A stretch of DNA of 64,000 bases from positions 1-64,000 of the forward strand of contig DASWNP010000018.1 in NCBI GenBank assembly GCA_036399175.1, in the 5' to 3' direction. The notes under the pieces were generated by a model. That model was not told the origin of the DNA, did no database searches, and saw only the letters and a program-made list of their open reading frames with translations. This DNA comes from DASWNP01 sp036399175 (GTDB lineage: Bacteria; Acidobacteriota; Blastocatellia; Pyrinomonadales; Pyrinomonadaceae). Both the position numbers and the translations under genes were made by a program. Within the stretch, counting starts at the first letter, position 1, and every line of letters starts with the position of its first letter. Positions 1 through 8,343 of this stretch are shown one piece after another.

Positions 1-136
1 ACGGTCACTTCAAGACCGTCGGCGCTTCTCTTCTGTTAGGCGAGTCGGGCGCGTGCGCCTCGCTCTCTATGGTCTGCGCACTCGATGTCGAAAGCAGAGC
101 GTCGAAAGACGGAAGCGGCGGCTCGCGCTCCTTCAT
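1..136. other. window edge, nothing recognised
   Basis: This is non-coding or unassignable sequence at the window edge, downstream of the DUF1003 gene. All frames were read and no convincing protein end, RNA or terminator was seen. Confidence 0.4.
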
Positions 137-919
137 CTACCCGACGAGAACTTCTTCATGCTCGCCCGTCTTCTCCTTTAGCTCCTGCTTCACCTCCCGC
201 ATACCTTCGGCGACGGCCTCCACCTTCTCGTCAACCTGTGCAACCTCTCTGCCAATAGCCTCTGTCTCGCCAGTAATCTCCCTGACATCTGCGCGCACGG
301 CCTCCATCTCGTCCGTGATTTCGCTGACTGCCTCCCTGACCTGCTGCTTGACCGCCTTGGCCTCTTCGTTGACCGCCTCTTTAATCGCCCCCAGAACCTC
401 CTGCGGCTCGGGCGAAACCTTGAGCGCGGCCACTTCCGGGTCGTCCTTGAAGTTGAAGCGACTGATGGTGCTGAGCTGGCTTGTAATCTGGTCGAGCATC
501 TCCAGAGCCTTCGTGGCCTTCTGCTCGGCCAGAAGGTTGACGTGCAAGTCCAGCTCGGCGCGCTGCTCAGCCAGCTTCGCCATGCGATTCTGCGAAATCA
601 GCACGAAGGTCGAAAGAAAGATGGCTTCGAGCGAAACTATCATCGTCAGCAGACCGAAAGGGAAGGGGTCGAACTCGCTGACTTGCGGAATGTGTATGAG
701 GCCGACGTTGAGCAGAACCCAGACGCCGAACCAGACGATGTGCAGCAGGACGAAAAGCATCGAGCCTGAGAAGGCCGTGATACGGTCGGCGATGCGGTCG
801 GTGGGCGAGCGCATCTGCGCTTCGCTTCGCTGTGCTTCATTGATGGCCGAAATGTTTTTGCGGATAAGCTCGTTCTGCGAGCGAACCATCTGCTTCTGCG
901 AAATCGCGTGACTACTCAT
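137..919 (-). CDS. DUF1003 family membrane protein
   Basis: This 260-residue protein matches the DUF1003 pattern: a cytoplasmic N-terminus, two transmembrane helices (about 52-73 and 88-109) with a short loop containing DPFPF, and then a soluble tail. The tail from about residue 115 is a long acidic/basic helical segment (Glu, Lys, Val, Arg rich), probably a coiled coil. The biochemical function of the family is unknown. The start at 919 is preferred over an ATG 30 bases upstream because a GGAAG-like ribosome site precedes it and homologues begin near this point. The long opposite-strand frame over the same bases is a shadow. No operon partner is visible. Confidence 0.8.
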   Translation of the reverse strand: MSSHAISQKQMVRSQNELIRKNISAINEAQRSEAQMRSPTDRIADRITAFSGSMLFVLLHIVWFGVWVLLNVGLIHIPQVSEFDPFPFGLLTMIVSLEAIFLSTFVLISQNRMAKLAEQRAELDLHVNLLAEQKATKALEMLDQITSQLSTISRFNFKDDPEVAALKVSPEPQEVLGAIKEAVNEEAKAVKQQVREAVSEITDEMEAVRADVREITGETEAIGREVAQVDEKVEAVAEGMREVKQELKEKTGEHEEVLVG

Positions 920-949
920 AGCTCTTCCATGTCCGGCGTCGCCGCTCAC

Positions 950-1352
950 AGTGAGGCGACCTGCGATAGCTTAAAGCTGTTTCCCCCTTGCGATGTCTCT
1001 GGCTGGTAAATCCCCCGAGAAATCTTACAAACAGCGTGCCAGTAGCAGTTTGCCCCGAATTACCTGGGGAAAACCGGGCGTTTCCGACGAAATACCAAAC
1101 CCCGCCGTATCCCTTTGATGCAGCGATGGCTCGAATTTGTCGCCGGGATTCGCGCTCGGGGCGCGTGCTGCGAGAAAGTTTTATGCTGCGGCTGTAAGGG
1201 AAGTAGTTCTGTGGCGAAGCGGTCTGTTTGTCTGCTATGATGCTCGCCGCTTCCCGGCGTCCGTCGCTCGGCGTCAGCTCTCCCCGGCGTCGTCGGCAAT
1301 CGACCTTCCCTGTGAGTTGTTTTCGGCACAGTTGATTTCCTTTGCAAAAGCG
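950..1352. other. intergenic region between divergent genes
   Basis: About 400 bases separate the DUF1003 gene (minus) from the protease gene (plus). Open frames here are extensions of shadows. A TATGAT lies at about 1238 but has no convincing -35 partner. No repeat or RNA was recognised. Confidence 0.4.
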
Positions 1353-3494
1353 ATGCTGATGCGCCGTTTCGTCGCCGTCCTTGTGCTGGTCGCCGCGCTG
1401 CTGTGGTGGCCTTCTGCCCCGGCGCGCTCTTACACGCTCGAATACAGCACCGCCTCGACGCAGATACGCTGGCCGGCCGCGACCATCAATATCGCTCTCT
1501 CGACCTCTCTGCAAACGCCGCCCGTCAACATCAAGCCGGGCAGCGACGTAGCGGGCGCTGTGCGTCGCGCGCTGAGGAGTTGGTCTGAAGTCTCTAACGT
1601 CAGGTTCAACCTCGTCACTTCGAGCGAGCAGAGCATTAGCGCCTCGGGTCAGCCCGACGGTTTGAGCCTCATCACGGTCGCCGACACGGGCATCAATCGA
1701 CAGGCTTTCGGCAGCCCAGACATGCAGGGTCGCGCGCGCATTTTCTTCGACCCCTCGACCGGCACAATCAGCGAGGCCGACCTCGCGCTCAACCCGACGC
1801 AGCAGTTCTCCACCGACGGCACGCCCGGAACCTTCGACCTCGAATCCACCTTCGTCCACGAAATCGGCCACATGCTCGGCCTCGAACACTCCGGCGTCGT
1901 CGAAGCGACCATGCAGCCGCGACAAGCGAGAAACGACACATACGACCTGCCGGCCATCTCCACGCGCACGCTCTCAACCGACGACATCGCGGGCATACGC
2001 TCCATCTACGGCCCGCTCGAAGGGCTCGGCTCCATCGCCGGAACGATTACAAACCCTTCGGGCGCTGCCATCTTCGGCGCGCACGTCTTCGCCGAAGAGG
2101 TTTCGACCGGAAGACTGATAGCCGGAAACGTCACTCTGCCGAGCGGCGCATTTCGCATCGACGCGCTGCCGCCCGGCCAGTATCGCGTCGTCGTCGAGCC
2201 TTTGAACGAGCCCGTCCTCGCCTCCGAGATAGCCACGCGTAACGGCCCCTACCTCGGACTACAGAGCACGCCCTCTTCCTTCAGAACTTTCGAGGCGGGC
2301 ACGACCGGCGTCAGCGCAAACTCTACTTCGACCTTCAACGTCGCTCTGCCCGGCTTCCAGCCTTTCGTCAACCCGCGCTTCGTCGGCACGAACGCACAGC
2401 TCTCGACCGTCGCCGCGCCCCTCGTCCCCGGCAGGCGCGAAACCGTCCTCGTCGGCGGCAACAACCTTCATCTCGTCAACGCCGCTAGTATCAGCGTCAC
2501 CTCCGATTTCATCTCTGTCGATAGAAACAGTTTGCAAAAGCTCTTCTTCACGGGCGCGAGCGGCGAGCAGGTGCAGGTCTTGAGCTTCGACGTGGTCGTG
2601 AGCATCCTCGCGCCGCCCGGCGGCTACAACGTGCGCCTCGCTTCGGACGCGGGCGAAGTGGCCTACGTCGCGGGCGGCCTCACGGTCGATTTGCCGAGCG
2701 GCACGACCGGCCAGACCTTCAACTTGATAGACAACGCGCAGTTCTTCGTCGCGCAGCACTACAGAGATTTCTTCAACCGCGAGCCCGACCGTTCTGGTCT
2801 CGAATTCTGGGTCAGGCAGATTACCGATTGCGCGGATGAGGGATGCCGCGAAGTCCGTCGCAACAACGTCTCTGCGGCCTTCTTCCTCTCCGCCGAGTTT
2901 CAGGAGACGGGCTTCCTCGTCTACCGCTTCTATCACGCGGCCTTCGGACGCCGCGTCGGCAACAGCGTCCCACTCACCTTGCAGGAGTTTCTGCCCGACA
3001 CGCAGCGCTTGCAGCGCGGCGTCGTCGTGGGCGTCGGCGACTGGCAGGCGCGTCTCGAAGCCAACAAGCAGGCTTACGCCGCAGAGTTCGTCTCCCGCGC
3101 AGACTTCCTCGCGCGCTATCCCGCGACTCTCTCGCCCGAGGAGTACATCGACCGCCTGAACGCCAACACCGGCTTCGCCCTCTCTTCGGACGAACGCGAC
3201 GCGCTCGCCCGCGCCCTCAGAAACGGGACGGAGACGCGCGCCGGCGTCCTGCGCCGCGTCGCCGAAGACGCAGACGAGCAGCGCCGCGAGCTTAACCGCG
3301 CCTTCGTCCTCATGCAATACTTCGGCTATCTCAGAAGAAACCCCTCCGACTCGCCGCAGCCCGGCCTCGACTTCTCCGGCTACAACTTCTGGCTCACGAA
3401 GCTCGAAGCCTTCGGCGGCAACTACCTCGCCGCCGAGATGGTCAAAGCCTTCCTCACTTCGGGCGAATACCGTCGGCGCTTCGGCGCAGTCTAA
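1353..3494 (+). CDS. secreted matrixin-like zinc metalloprotease with DUF4214
   Basis: This 713-residue exported protein starts at ATG 1353 (or 1359), where a basic residue pair is followed by a hydrophobic signal peptide ending near SAPARS. The upstream extension to 1137 lacks these features. Residues 169-179 hold the metzincin zinc motif HEIGHMLGLEH, followed by the M-Q-P Met-turn region, as in M10 matrixins. Next comes a carboxypeptidase-regulatory-like beta domain (about residues 225-290, GSIAGTITNPSGA). The C-terminal third has a DUF4214 segment (FFNREPDRSGLEFW) and a second RNPSDSPQPGLDFSGYNFW copy, a module common in exported proteins. The likely role is extracellular protein degradation or processing; the substrate is unknown. 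A strong terminator follows. Confidence 0.85.
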   Translation: MLMRRFVAVLVLVAALLWWPSAPARSYTLEYSTASTQIRWPAATINIALSTSLQTPPVNIKPGSDVAGAVRRALRSWSEVSNVRFNLVTSSEQSISASGQPDGLSLITVADTGINRQAFGSPDMQGRARIFFDPSTGTISEADLALNPTQQFSTDGTPGTFDLESTFVHEIGHMLGLEHSGVVEATMQPRQARNDTYDLPAISTRTLSTDDIAGIRSIYGPLEGLGSIAGTITNPSGAAIFGAHVFAEEVSTGRLIAGNVTLPSGAFRIDALPPGQYRVVVEPLNEPVLASEIATRNGPYLGLQSTPSSFRTFEAGTTGVSANSTSTFNVALPGFQPFVNPRFVGTNAQLSTVAAPLVPGRRETVLVGGNNLHLVNAASISVTSDFISVDRNSLQKLFFTGASGEQVQVLSFDVVVSILAPPGGYNVRLASDAGEVAYVAGGLTVDLPSGTTGQTFNLIDNAQFFVAQHYRDFFNREPDRSGLEFWVRQITDCADEGCREVRRNNVSAAFFLSAEFQETGFLVYRFYHAAFGRRVGNSVPLTLQEFLPDTQRLQRGVVVGVGDWQARLEANKQAYAAEFVSRADFLARYPATLSPEEYIDRLNANTGFALSSDERDALARALRNGTETRAGVLRRVAEDADEQRRELNRAFVLMQYFGYLRRNPSDSPQPGLDFSGYNFWLTKLEAFGGNYLAAEMVKAFLTSGEYRRRFGAV

Positions 3495-3536
3495 TATCCG
3501 CCGCCCTCGAAAGAAATCTGAATAGCTCGACACACA

Positions 3537-3580
3537 AAAAGTCGGAAGGGTCGCCCCTTCAGACGACCCTTCCGACTTTT
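3537..3580. terminator. bidirectional hairpin terminator
   Basis: A 17-bp perfect inverted repeat (3537-3553 and 3564-3580) has a 10-base loop and A/T runs on both outer sides. It sits between the convergent protease gene and repeat-protein gene and can stop transcription in both directions. Confidence 0.85.
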
Positions 3581-3625
3581 CATTGCGTTCGTTCCGACTT
3601 CGTCCTGACCTGCTCTGTGAGAGCT

Positions 3626-4567
3626 TTACGGGGTTGTCCAGACCGTACCGGAGGCGCTTCTGTCCATATAGATGATACCCGAGCGCGAATCGCTCTTGTC
3701 CGACAGGATGATGCCGGTCAAACCTACGTTAGAATCGCTGAGGATAATGCCGTTGGCGCTGATGTTGCCGTCCGGGTCGCTCAGGATGATGCCTTTCGGC
3801 GTCGCGGAGGTTCTTGTGTCAACCAGGATTATGCCGTGACGGTTAATGCTGCCCGAGTAGTCCGTGAGGGAGATGCTTTTGGCGCTCGTCGGGGCGTTCT
3901 CGTCGGTCACAATTATGCCCTTAAGCGCGGTTTGCGTTTTTGTCCAGACCGTGCCGTCGGCCGATGCCCTTGTGTCCGTCAGGTAAACGCCCGAGCGCGA
4001 GCTGCTCTTGTCCATATAGATGATGCCCGAGCGTTCCGACTTGGCATTGGTATCCGTCACGATGATGCCCTTCGCCTCGTCGATGCCGTCGTCGCTCAGG
4101 ATGATGTCCTGCGCGCTCACCGAGGCGCTTCTGTCCATATAGATGATACCCGAACGCGAGTTGCTCTTGTCCATATAGATGATGCCGGAGCGCGAGCTGC
4201 TCTTGTCCATATAGATGATACCCGAGCGTTCCGACGTGGCGTTGGTATCGTCGAAGGTAAAGCCTTTCATCCCGGCGCCGTATCTATCCTTCAGGATGAT
4301 GCCCTGGAGCGAGACGCTGCCGTCTGTCACGACGGGGATGATGCCTTCGAGCTGGTAGCCCCGGCCATTCTCGGTCAGCATAATGCCTTTGACCCGGGCG
4401 TTGGTGTCGATGAAGATAATACCCTTGGCGAGGGTCTCTCCATTGAGGTCAATGAAGATAATGCCCTTCGGGGTATTCGCGTCACCTTTTGCGAAAGTGC
4501 TCAGGGGAGCCAGAGAGAGGATTGCCAGAATCGTCAGGGTCAAGCAAAGTGTGGTACGTCGCAACAT
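3626..4567 (-). CDS. secreted protein of about 20 short G-I-I repeats
   Basis: This 313-residue protein has a signal peptide (residues 1-26, ending TFAKG). After it, nearly the whole protein is about 20 units of 12-14 residues with the core [K/S/N]GII-[hydrophobic]-x-[D/T]-x-[D/N/S]. Examples are SGIIYMDKSSSR, KGIILSDPDGN and KGIIVTDTNAK. GTVW occurs once mid-protein and once at the C-terminus. The start at 4567 is chosen because AAGGAA precedes it by 8 bases and the signal peptide begins there. The short period, alternating hydrophobics and regular Asp suggest a beta-solenoid or amyloid-like fibre, possibly metal-binding; that is inference. No family is recognised. Confidence 0.8.
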   Translation of the reverse strand: MLRRTTLCLTLTILAILSLAPLSTFAKGDANTPKGIIFIDLNGETLAKGIIFIDTNARVKGIMLTENGRGYQLEGIIPVVTDGSVSLQGIILKDRYGAGMKGFTFDDTNATSERSGIIYMDKSSSRSGIIYMDKSNSRSGIIYMDRSASVSAQDIILSDDGIDEAKGIIVTDTNAKSERSGIIYMDKSSSRSGVYLTDTRASADGTVWTKTQTALKGIIVTDENAPTSAKSISLTDYSGSINRHGIILVDTRTSATPKGIILSDPDGNISANGIILSDSNVGLTGIILSDKSDSRSGIIYMDRSASGTVWTTP

Positions 4568-5304
4568 GATGGGGTTCCTTCTTTCTTTCCACTCGCTTCT
4601 CACCCGGTTCTGCCCAACCGCAAGGGGGATGGAAGCATATGGTTCTAAATTTTCAACCGATTGCCAAAGATTTTAGGATCGTCAACAGGACTCGCTCCGT
4701 CAGTGAGTTACGACGGCGCGCCAGGAGTTGAAGGCCGCATTCACTCTCTGTTTTTCAATCCTGTCAACGATCTGCCCATCTCTATTACAACCCACATGCC
4801 ACAACCCCAAACAACCCCACCCCACCACCTAAACCTACAAATAATTACACTTACCACACACCCACACCCCACCGCCAAATACCGCCCAAAACCCCCTAAA
4901 TTGGATACCAACTATCCACCCCACCCACCCCCAACCGCCAAACCCTCAAATCTACCGCTAAAATTTAAATTTTCCACAAAGCCCACCATGTGTTTACGTG
5001 CTATACACTGGTAACCAGGTATACACTAATCCGGCTTTGCCTAAAAATAGCCTCTTGCCCAAAAATCGAACCTTTTGCCCAAAAATAACGTCTAATGAAA
5101 TCGGAAGGGAGGTTGACTATGTTGACCAAACTTTTGAGCAAGCCCGAAGCCACACGTTATATCTCCTAGACGGGCTTAGAGGGAGTTTCTAGGAGGTGAC
5201 GCACGCCTCAGGTATTAGCGTACGCTCTGATACTTGACCCTCAAAAACCAGAAAGCCCCGCAGGTGCGCACCCCGGGGCTTTCGCTCTTTCTGGAACTTT
5301 CCTT
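4568..5304. other. long non-coding region with a G-depleted tract
   Basis: This 740-base region holds no credible gene. From about 4790 to 4980 the plus strand is almost free of G (C/A rich). The minus strand, which is the upstream region of the repeat-protein gene, therefore carries G-runs able to form a quadruplex. A palindrome lies at 5002-5023 (TATAC-A-CTGGT-A-ACCAG-GTATA). Three copies of TGCC[C/T]AAAAAT follow at about 5037-5090. The open frame through the C/A tract (4661-5014) is low complexity and not coding. Confidence 0.5.
5252..5282. terminator. GC-rich hairpin
   Basis: A 9-bp stem AAAGCCCCG/CGGGGCTTT (5252-5260 and 5274-5282) lies just downstream of the transposase relic on the minus strand. 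It may be a terminator or part of the old IS end. Confidence 0.45.
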
Positions 5305-5451
5305 CTACGCCACCTGATAAAACTTAGGCTTCAAGTTTAGTTCGTGCATCGCCTGTATCAGACAGCAGATGTTATGGCAGAGCACCTTGCAAAGTGCTTC
5401 GTTAGCTTGCGCTGTCGCCGTTTTGCTATGGAGAGTTTTTTGATTGGTGGC
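5305..5451 (-). pseudogene. transposase C-terminal remnant (IS relic)
   Basis: On the minus strand, directly after the hydrolase stop codon, about 48 codons read through to TAG at 5305-5307. They match the typical end of DDE transposases: SKTATAQANEALCKVLC, then HNICCLIQAMHELNLKP. In that family the N-E-x-L-C-K-V-L-C-H-N block is the C-terminal helix after the last catalytic region. No start codon and no upstream catalytic domains are present, so this is the 3' scar of an insertion sequence. The IS family was not assigned. Confidence 0.6.
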
Positions 5452-6399
5452 CTACGGGGCGTTGAGTTCGCGGACGTGAGAGCGGATGGTTTGGGGGAGG
5501 GTTTGGAGGTTGTAGCCGCCTTCGAGGCAGGAGATGAGGCGGGAGTGGCAGGTTTGGGCTGCCCAGTCTTTGAGGAGGCGGGTGAGGTGGACGAAATCTT
5601 CGTCTTGTAGTTTGAGCTGACCGAGGGGGTCGGTGGCGTGGGAGTCGAAGCCTGCGGAGATGATGATGAGGTCGGGGGTGAATTTGGCGCTGAGCTGTTC
5701 GAGCGCAGCCTCGAAGACGCGCAGGTGCTCCTGGGCGGGGGTGTTGGCGCGCAAGGGGGCGTTGAGGGTGTAGCCGCGCCCGCGTCCGATGCCGGTTTCG
5801 CCGCGCGCGCCTGTGCCCGGATACCAGGGGTACTGGTGAGTGGAGAAGAAATAGACGGAGGGATCGTCGTAGAAGATGCCCTGCGTGCCGTTGCCGTGAT
5901 GCACGTCCCAATCGACGATGGCGACGCGCTCGACCTGCTGCGGGTAGCGCGTCTGCGCGTAGCGCGCGGCGACGGCGACGGTGTTGAAGAGACAGAAGCC
6001 CATAGGGCGTTCAGCGGTAGCGTGGTGGCCGGGCGGACGCGAGGGCAGAAAGGCGTTCGTCGCCTCGCCGCGCATGACGGCATCGACGGCGCGGCACGCG
6101 CCGCCCGCCGCGCGCAACGCCGCATCGAGAGAACGCATGGAGACGACCGTGTCGGCGTCCAGGTAGCCGGTGCCTTCGCTGACGGCGCGCTCGACGCGCT
6201 TGTAGTGTTGCGGCGTGTGGCAAGCCTGCACGTCGCCGCGCGGCGCGGCGGGCGCTTCCAACTCAAGCAGCTTCGGCCAAAGCTCGGCGTCGGCGCGTAG
6301 AGCGTCGATGACGGCGCGGTAACGCTCGGGGCTTTCGGGATGTCCGTCGCCCGTGTCGTGCTGTTCGTAGACCGGATGATGAATGATGGCGGTCGTCAT
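5452..6399 (-). CDS. histone deacetylase-like amidohydrolase
   Basis: This 315-residue member of the arginase/deacetylase (HDAC class II/AcuC/acetylpolyamine amidohydrolase) superfamily removes acyl groups from lysine or polyamine amides using zinc. The motifs are intact: HPESPERY (20-27), RPPGHHA (121-127, active-site His pair), DWDVHHGNGT (163-172, zinc Asp and His) and SAGFDSHATDPLG (third zinc Asp). It has the normal length and a single domain with no signal peptide, so it is cytoplasmic. The ATG at 6399 is used because the family starts just before the HP-[E/V] strand; the longer frame adds Arg/Pro-rich shadow sequence. The natural substrate cannot be told from sequence. Confidence 0.9.
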   Translation of the reverse strand: MTTAIIHHPVYEQHDTGDGHPESPERYRAVIDALRADAELWPKLLELEAPAAPRGDVQACHTPQHYKRVERAVSEGTGYLDADTVVSMRSLDAALRAAGGACRAVDAVMRGEATNAFLPSRPPGHHATAERPMGFCLFNTVAVAARYAQTRYPQQVERVAIVDWDVHHGNGTQGIFYDDPSVYFFSTHQYPWYPGTGARGETGIGRGRGYTLNAPLRANTPAQEHLRVFEAALEQLSAKFTPDLIIISAGFDSHATDPLGQLKLQDEDFVHLTRLLKDWAAQTCHSRLISCLEGGYNLQTLPQTIRSHVRELNAP

Positions 6400-6705
6400 G
6401 CGTTCGATTATGCTGAGCCGTGCGTGGGAGGTCAAATAGGGCTGCTTCGGTCGAGGGCGCGTGCGCGGATTCCGCAGCCGGGACAGGCGCGGGTGAGGCA
6501 TGGAAACCGTACACAGGGCATCGAAAAGGCGTCACGAAGGGCGGACTCAGGAGGGCGCTCAAACCGCAAAAGCCTGAGAAATCGACGCTTTTGGGCGTGG
6601 TTCCGAATCGACGGTGGGCGCGGAATGGCATTTGCAAATTTATTGATAGATTCATCTCTCCCGTCTGCCATTTAAGTTGAGAGGAAATTAGGAGACAAAG
6701 GAACC
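6400..6705. other. intergenic, divergent promoters expected
   Basis: About 305 bases lie between the deacetylase-like gene (minus) and the glycine-zipper gene (plus). The last 80 bases are AT-rich and hold GAGAGGAAATTAGGAG just before 6706. No repeats or RNAs were seen. Confidence 0.4.
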
Positions 6706-7104
6706 ATGAAGAAAATTCTCGTATATTTGACGTGCCTCGTGCTGCTCTTGACGGCGATTGTGCCGGAGACTCTGGGGCAGGATAGAAGGCGCTCGCGCTT
6801 CGGGCGTAAGGCGCGCACGGCGGCGATTATCGCGGGCGGCGCAGGTGTGGGCGCGCTCGTCGGCGGCAAGAAGGGCGCGGCCATCGGCGCGGGCGGCGCC
6901 GGACTCTATGCCTTTAATCGACGCGCGGCGCGACGCAACTTCAGAGGACGCACGCGCACCATCGGCACTGTCGCCAGTGGCGCGGCTTTGGGCGCGGGCG
7001 TTGGCGGCGTGGTCGGCGGCAAGCGCGCGGCGACGGTCGGCGCTCTGGCGGGCGGCGGCGGCGGCTATCTCTATCGACGCAGCCAGCGTCGTCGTCGTTT
7101 CTAA
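6706..7104 (+). CDS. exported glycine-zipper protein
   Basis: This 132-residue protein has an N-terminal signal peptide (residues 1-25, ending ETLGQ). Two glycine-rich segments with GxxxG spacing follow (GGAGVGALVGGKKGAA at about 44-59 and GAALGAGVGGVVGGKRAA), separated and ended by Arg clusters (RRSQRRRRF at the C-terminus). Such glycine-zipper repeats insert into or sit on membranes in the glycine-zipper 2TM/SlyB-like groups. The function is unknown, with a structural envelope or stress role likely. A good ribosome site (AGGAGACAAAGGAACC) precedes the start and a strong terminator follows, so it is monocistronic. Confidence 0.65.
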   Translation: MKKILVYLTCLVLLLTAIVPETLGQDRRRSRFGRKARTAAIIAGGAGVGALVGGKKGAAIGAGGAGLYAFNRRAARRNFRGRTRTIGTVASGAALGAGVGGVVGGKRAATVGALAGGGGGYLYRRSQRRRRF

Positions 7105-7116
7105 AAACAAAAAGGG

Positions 7117-7154
7117 AAGGAGCGGTCGAAAGGTTTTGCTTTCGACCGCTCCTT
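7117..7154 (+). terminator. hairpin terminator
   Basis: A perfect 16-bp stem (7117-7132 and 7139-7154) with a 6-base loop starts 13 bases after the glycine-zipper stop codon. Confidence 0.8.
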
Positions 7155-7256
7155 CATCTAAAAACTTTCTGCCCGACAGACATTCTTAACAGCGACGCAC
7201 TTAAACCTCGCCCGAAGCTCAGACCCTTCCAGATTCTTAATCGGAGAGAATAGTTT

Positions 7257-7910
7257 ATGTCATACGACGAAGAGCAACAGCGCAGGAGCCGCGTCGTGGT
7301 CGAAACGCCGAACACGCGTCGGGAGGTTGTGCAGACGCAGACGCAGCGCATCCCCGAGCGCAGAGGCTACTCGACAGGCGTCGTCGCCGCCGTCGCGCTC
7401 ACGGCCATCGCGGCCACCGCCGTCATCTTTCTCTTCCTGACGAACCAAAGCGACGATTCGACGACCAACGTCAACATCTCCGCGCGGCCACCGGCGACAC
7501 CCATCCCTCAGCAGACCGTCATCATTCAACAGGCCGCGACGCCTCTGCCGACGCCCATCGTCATCCAGCAGGTTCCGCCGACTACCACGCAGCCTGCGCC
7601 CGTCATCATCACACCGCCGGGCGGCGGCTCGACGACAGCGCCCTCGACCAGCGCGCCCCCCGCGACGAGCGTCCCGGATGATACGAGCATCCAGAACAAC
7701 GTCAGCAAGAGAATCGAAGACGACGCCGAACTGGGTGCGACCGACATCATCGCCAACGTCTCGGGCGGCAAGGCGACGCTGACCGGCACGGTCAACTCGC
7801 CCGACCTCAAGCGCCGCGCCGAGCGCGTCGTCCTCAGCATCAAGGGCGTCCGCACCGTCGATAACCAGATAGCAGTCCTTCCCAGCCCCGGCACAACCTC
7901 AACACCATAA
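7257..7910 (+). CDS. single-pass membrane protein with BON domain
   Basis: This 217-residue protein has a charged cytoplasmic N-terminus (1-38), one transmembrane helix (about 41-62, VAAVALTAIAATAVIFLFL), and a Pro/Thr/Gln-rich linker (about 65-140). The C-terminal BON domain (about 143-212) contains NVSGGKATLTGTVNSPDLKR and KGVRTVDNQIAVLP, the typical beta-alpha-beta fold of OsmY-like proteins. BON domains bind phospholipids or other envelope partners, so an envelope-stress or anchoring role is likely. GGAGA precedes the start. A heptamer hairpin repeat follows the stop almost at once. Confidence 0.8.
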   Translation: MSYDEEQQRRSRVVVETPNTRREVVQTQTQRIPERRGYSTGVVAAVALTAIAATAVIFLFLTNQSDDSTTNVNISARPPATPIPQQTVIIQQAATPLPTPIVIQQVPPTTTQPAPVIITPPGGGSTTAPSTSAPPATSVPDDTSIQNNVSKRIEDDAELGATDIIANVSGGKATLTGTVNSPDLKRRAERVVLSIKGVRTVDNQIAVLPSPGTTSTP

Positions 7911-7913
7911 GGC

Positions 7914-7989
7914 CGTGAATCGTGAATCGTAAATCGTGAATAGGAAGAAATGGTCTTAACTATTTACGATTTACGATTCACGATTTACG
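7914..7989. repeat. heptamer STRR hairpin 1 (CGTGAAT/CGTAAAT)
   Basis: Four heptamers CGTGAAT, CGTGAAT, CGTAAAT, CGTGAAT (7914-7941) are followed after 20 bases by their inverted set (7962-7989). The structure forms a long stem between the convergent BON gene and the 7994-8320 gene. The same core and part of the loop recur at 60977-61050, and the heptamer recurs at 48334-48482. Confidence 0.85.
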
Positions 7990-7993
7990 TCTT

Positions 7994-8320
7994 TTAATGT
8001 CCTTCGGTGTGCTGGCGAAGCCATTCGTTGAGTTCTTCTTCGGTGGGCTCGCGTTTGAGTTCGTCGCGCAGGCGACGGCGCAGGTATTCGTGCTCGTTGC
8101 GCGCGGCGTCTTCGAGCCCGGCGTCAGCTTCGCCGCCATCGGGCGCTTCTTCGGCGTCTCCGGTAGAAGCATCGAACGCAGCCGCGCCTCGCTCCTTCCA
8201 ATCGAAGTGCCGTTCATCCCAATCTGAGTCAGGACGGATGCGAGCCGCCCGGGCGGGCTCTACGGCGTGGCTCAGGCTCGCCGGTGCTCCATGAAATTGT
8301 TGCTGTCGGTACGTACTCAT
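7994..8320 (-). CDS. small acidic hypothetical protein
   Basis: This 108-residue hydrophilic protein has a C-terminal helical segment rich in Glu and Arg (EHEYLRRRLRDELKREP, ending TEEELNEWLRQH). It has no membrane segment, signal or cysteine. The ATG at 8320 is preceded by GAGGT at a good distance. It starts 23 bases after the stop of the 8344-8814 gene and probably forms an operon with it and the MFS gene. No family is recognised. Confidence 0.55.
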   Translation of the reverse strand: MSTYRQQQFHGAPASLSHAVEPARAARIRPDSDWDERHFDWKERGAAAFDASTGDAEEAPDGGEADAGLEDAARNEHEYLRRRLRDELKREPTEEELNEWLRQHTEGH

Positions 8321-8343
8321 CAAAATTTTACCTCGCGCCTCCC

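Noticed and set aside
69..911. 280-codon plus-strand frame at the window start
   Set aside because: It lies wholly opposite the DUF1003 gene, is Ser/Arg-rich with no domain, and is a typical high-GC shadow.
2259..3533. 424-codon minus-strand frame over the metalloprotease gene
   Set aside because: The plus strand has the zinc motif and DUF4214; the minus frame is Glu/Arg/Val composition typical of a shadow.
4661..5014. 117-codon frame over the C/A-rich tract
   Set aside because: The translation is Pro/Thr/His low complexity from a G-free tract, without ribosome site or homologous features.
5119..5169. 16-codon frame MLTKLLSKPEATRYIS
   Set aside because: It has a good ribosome site and resembles the beginning of an excisionase-like protein, but stops at once; kept only as a possible remnant, not called as a gene.
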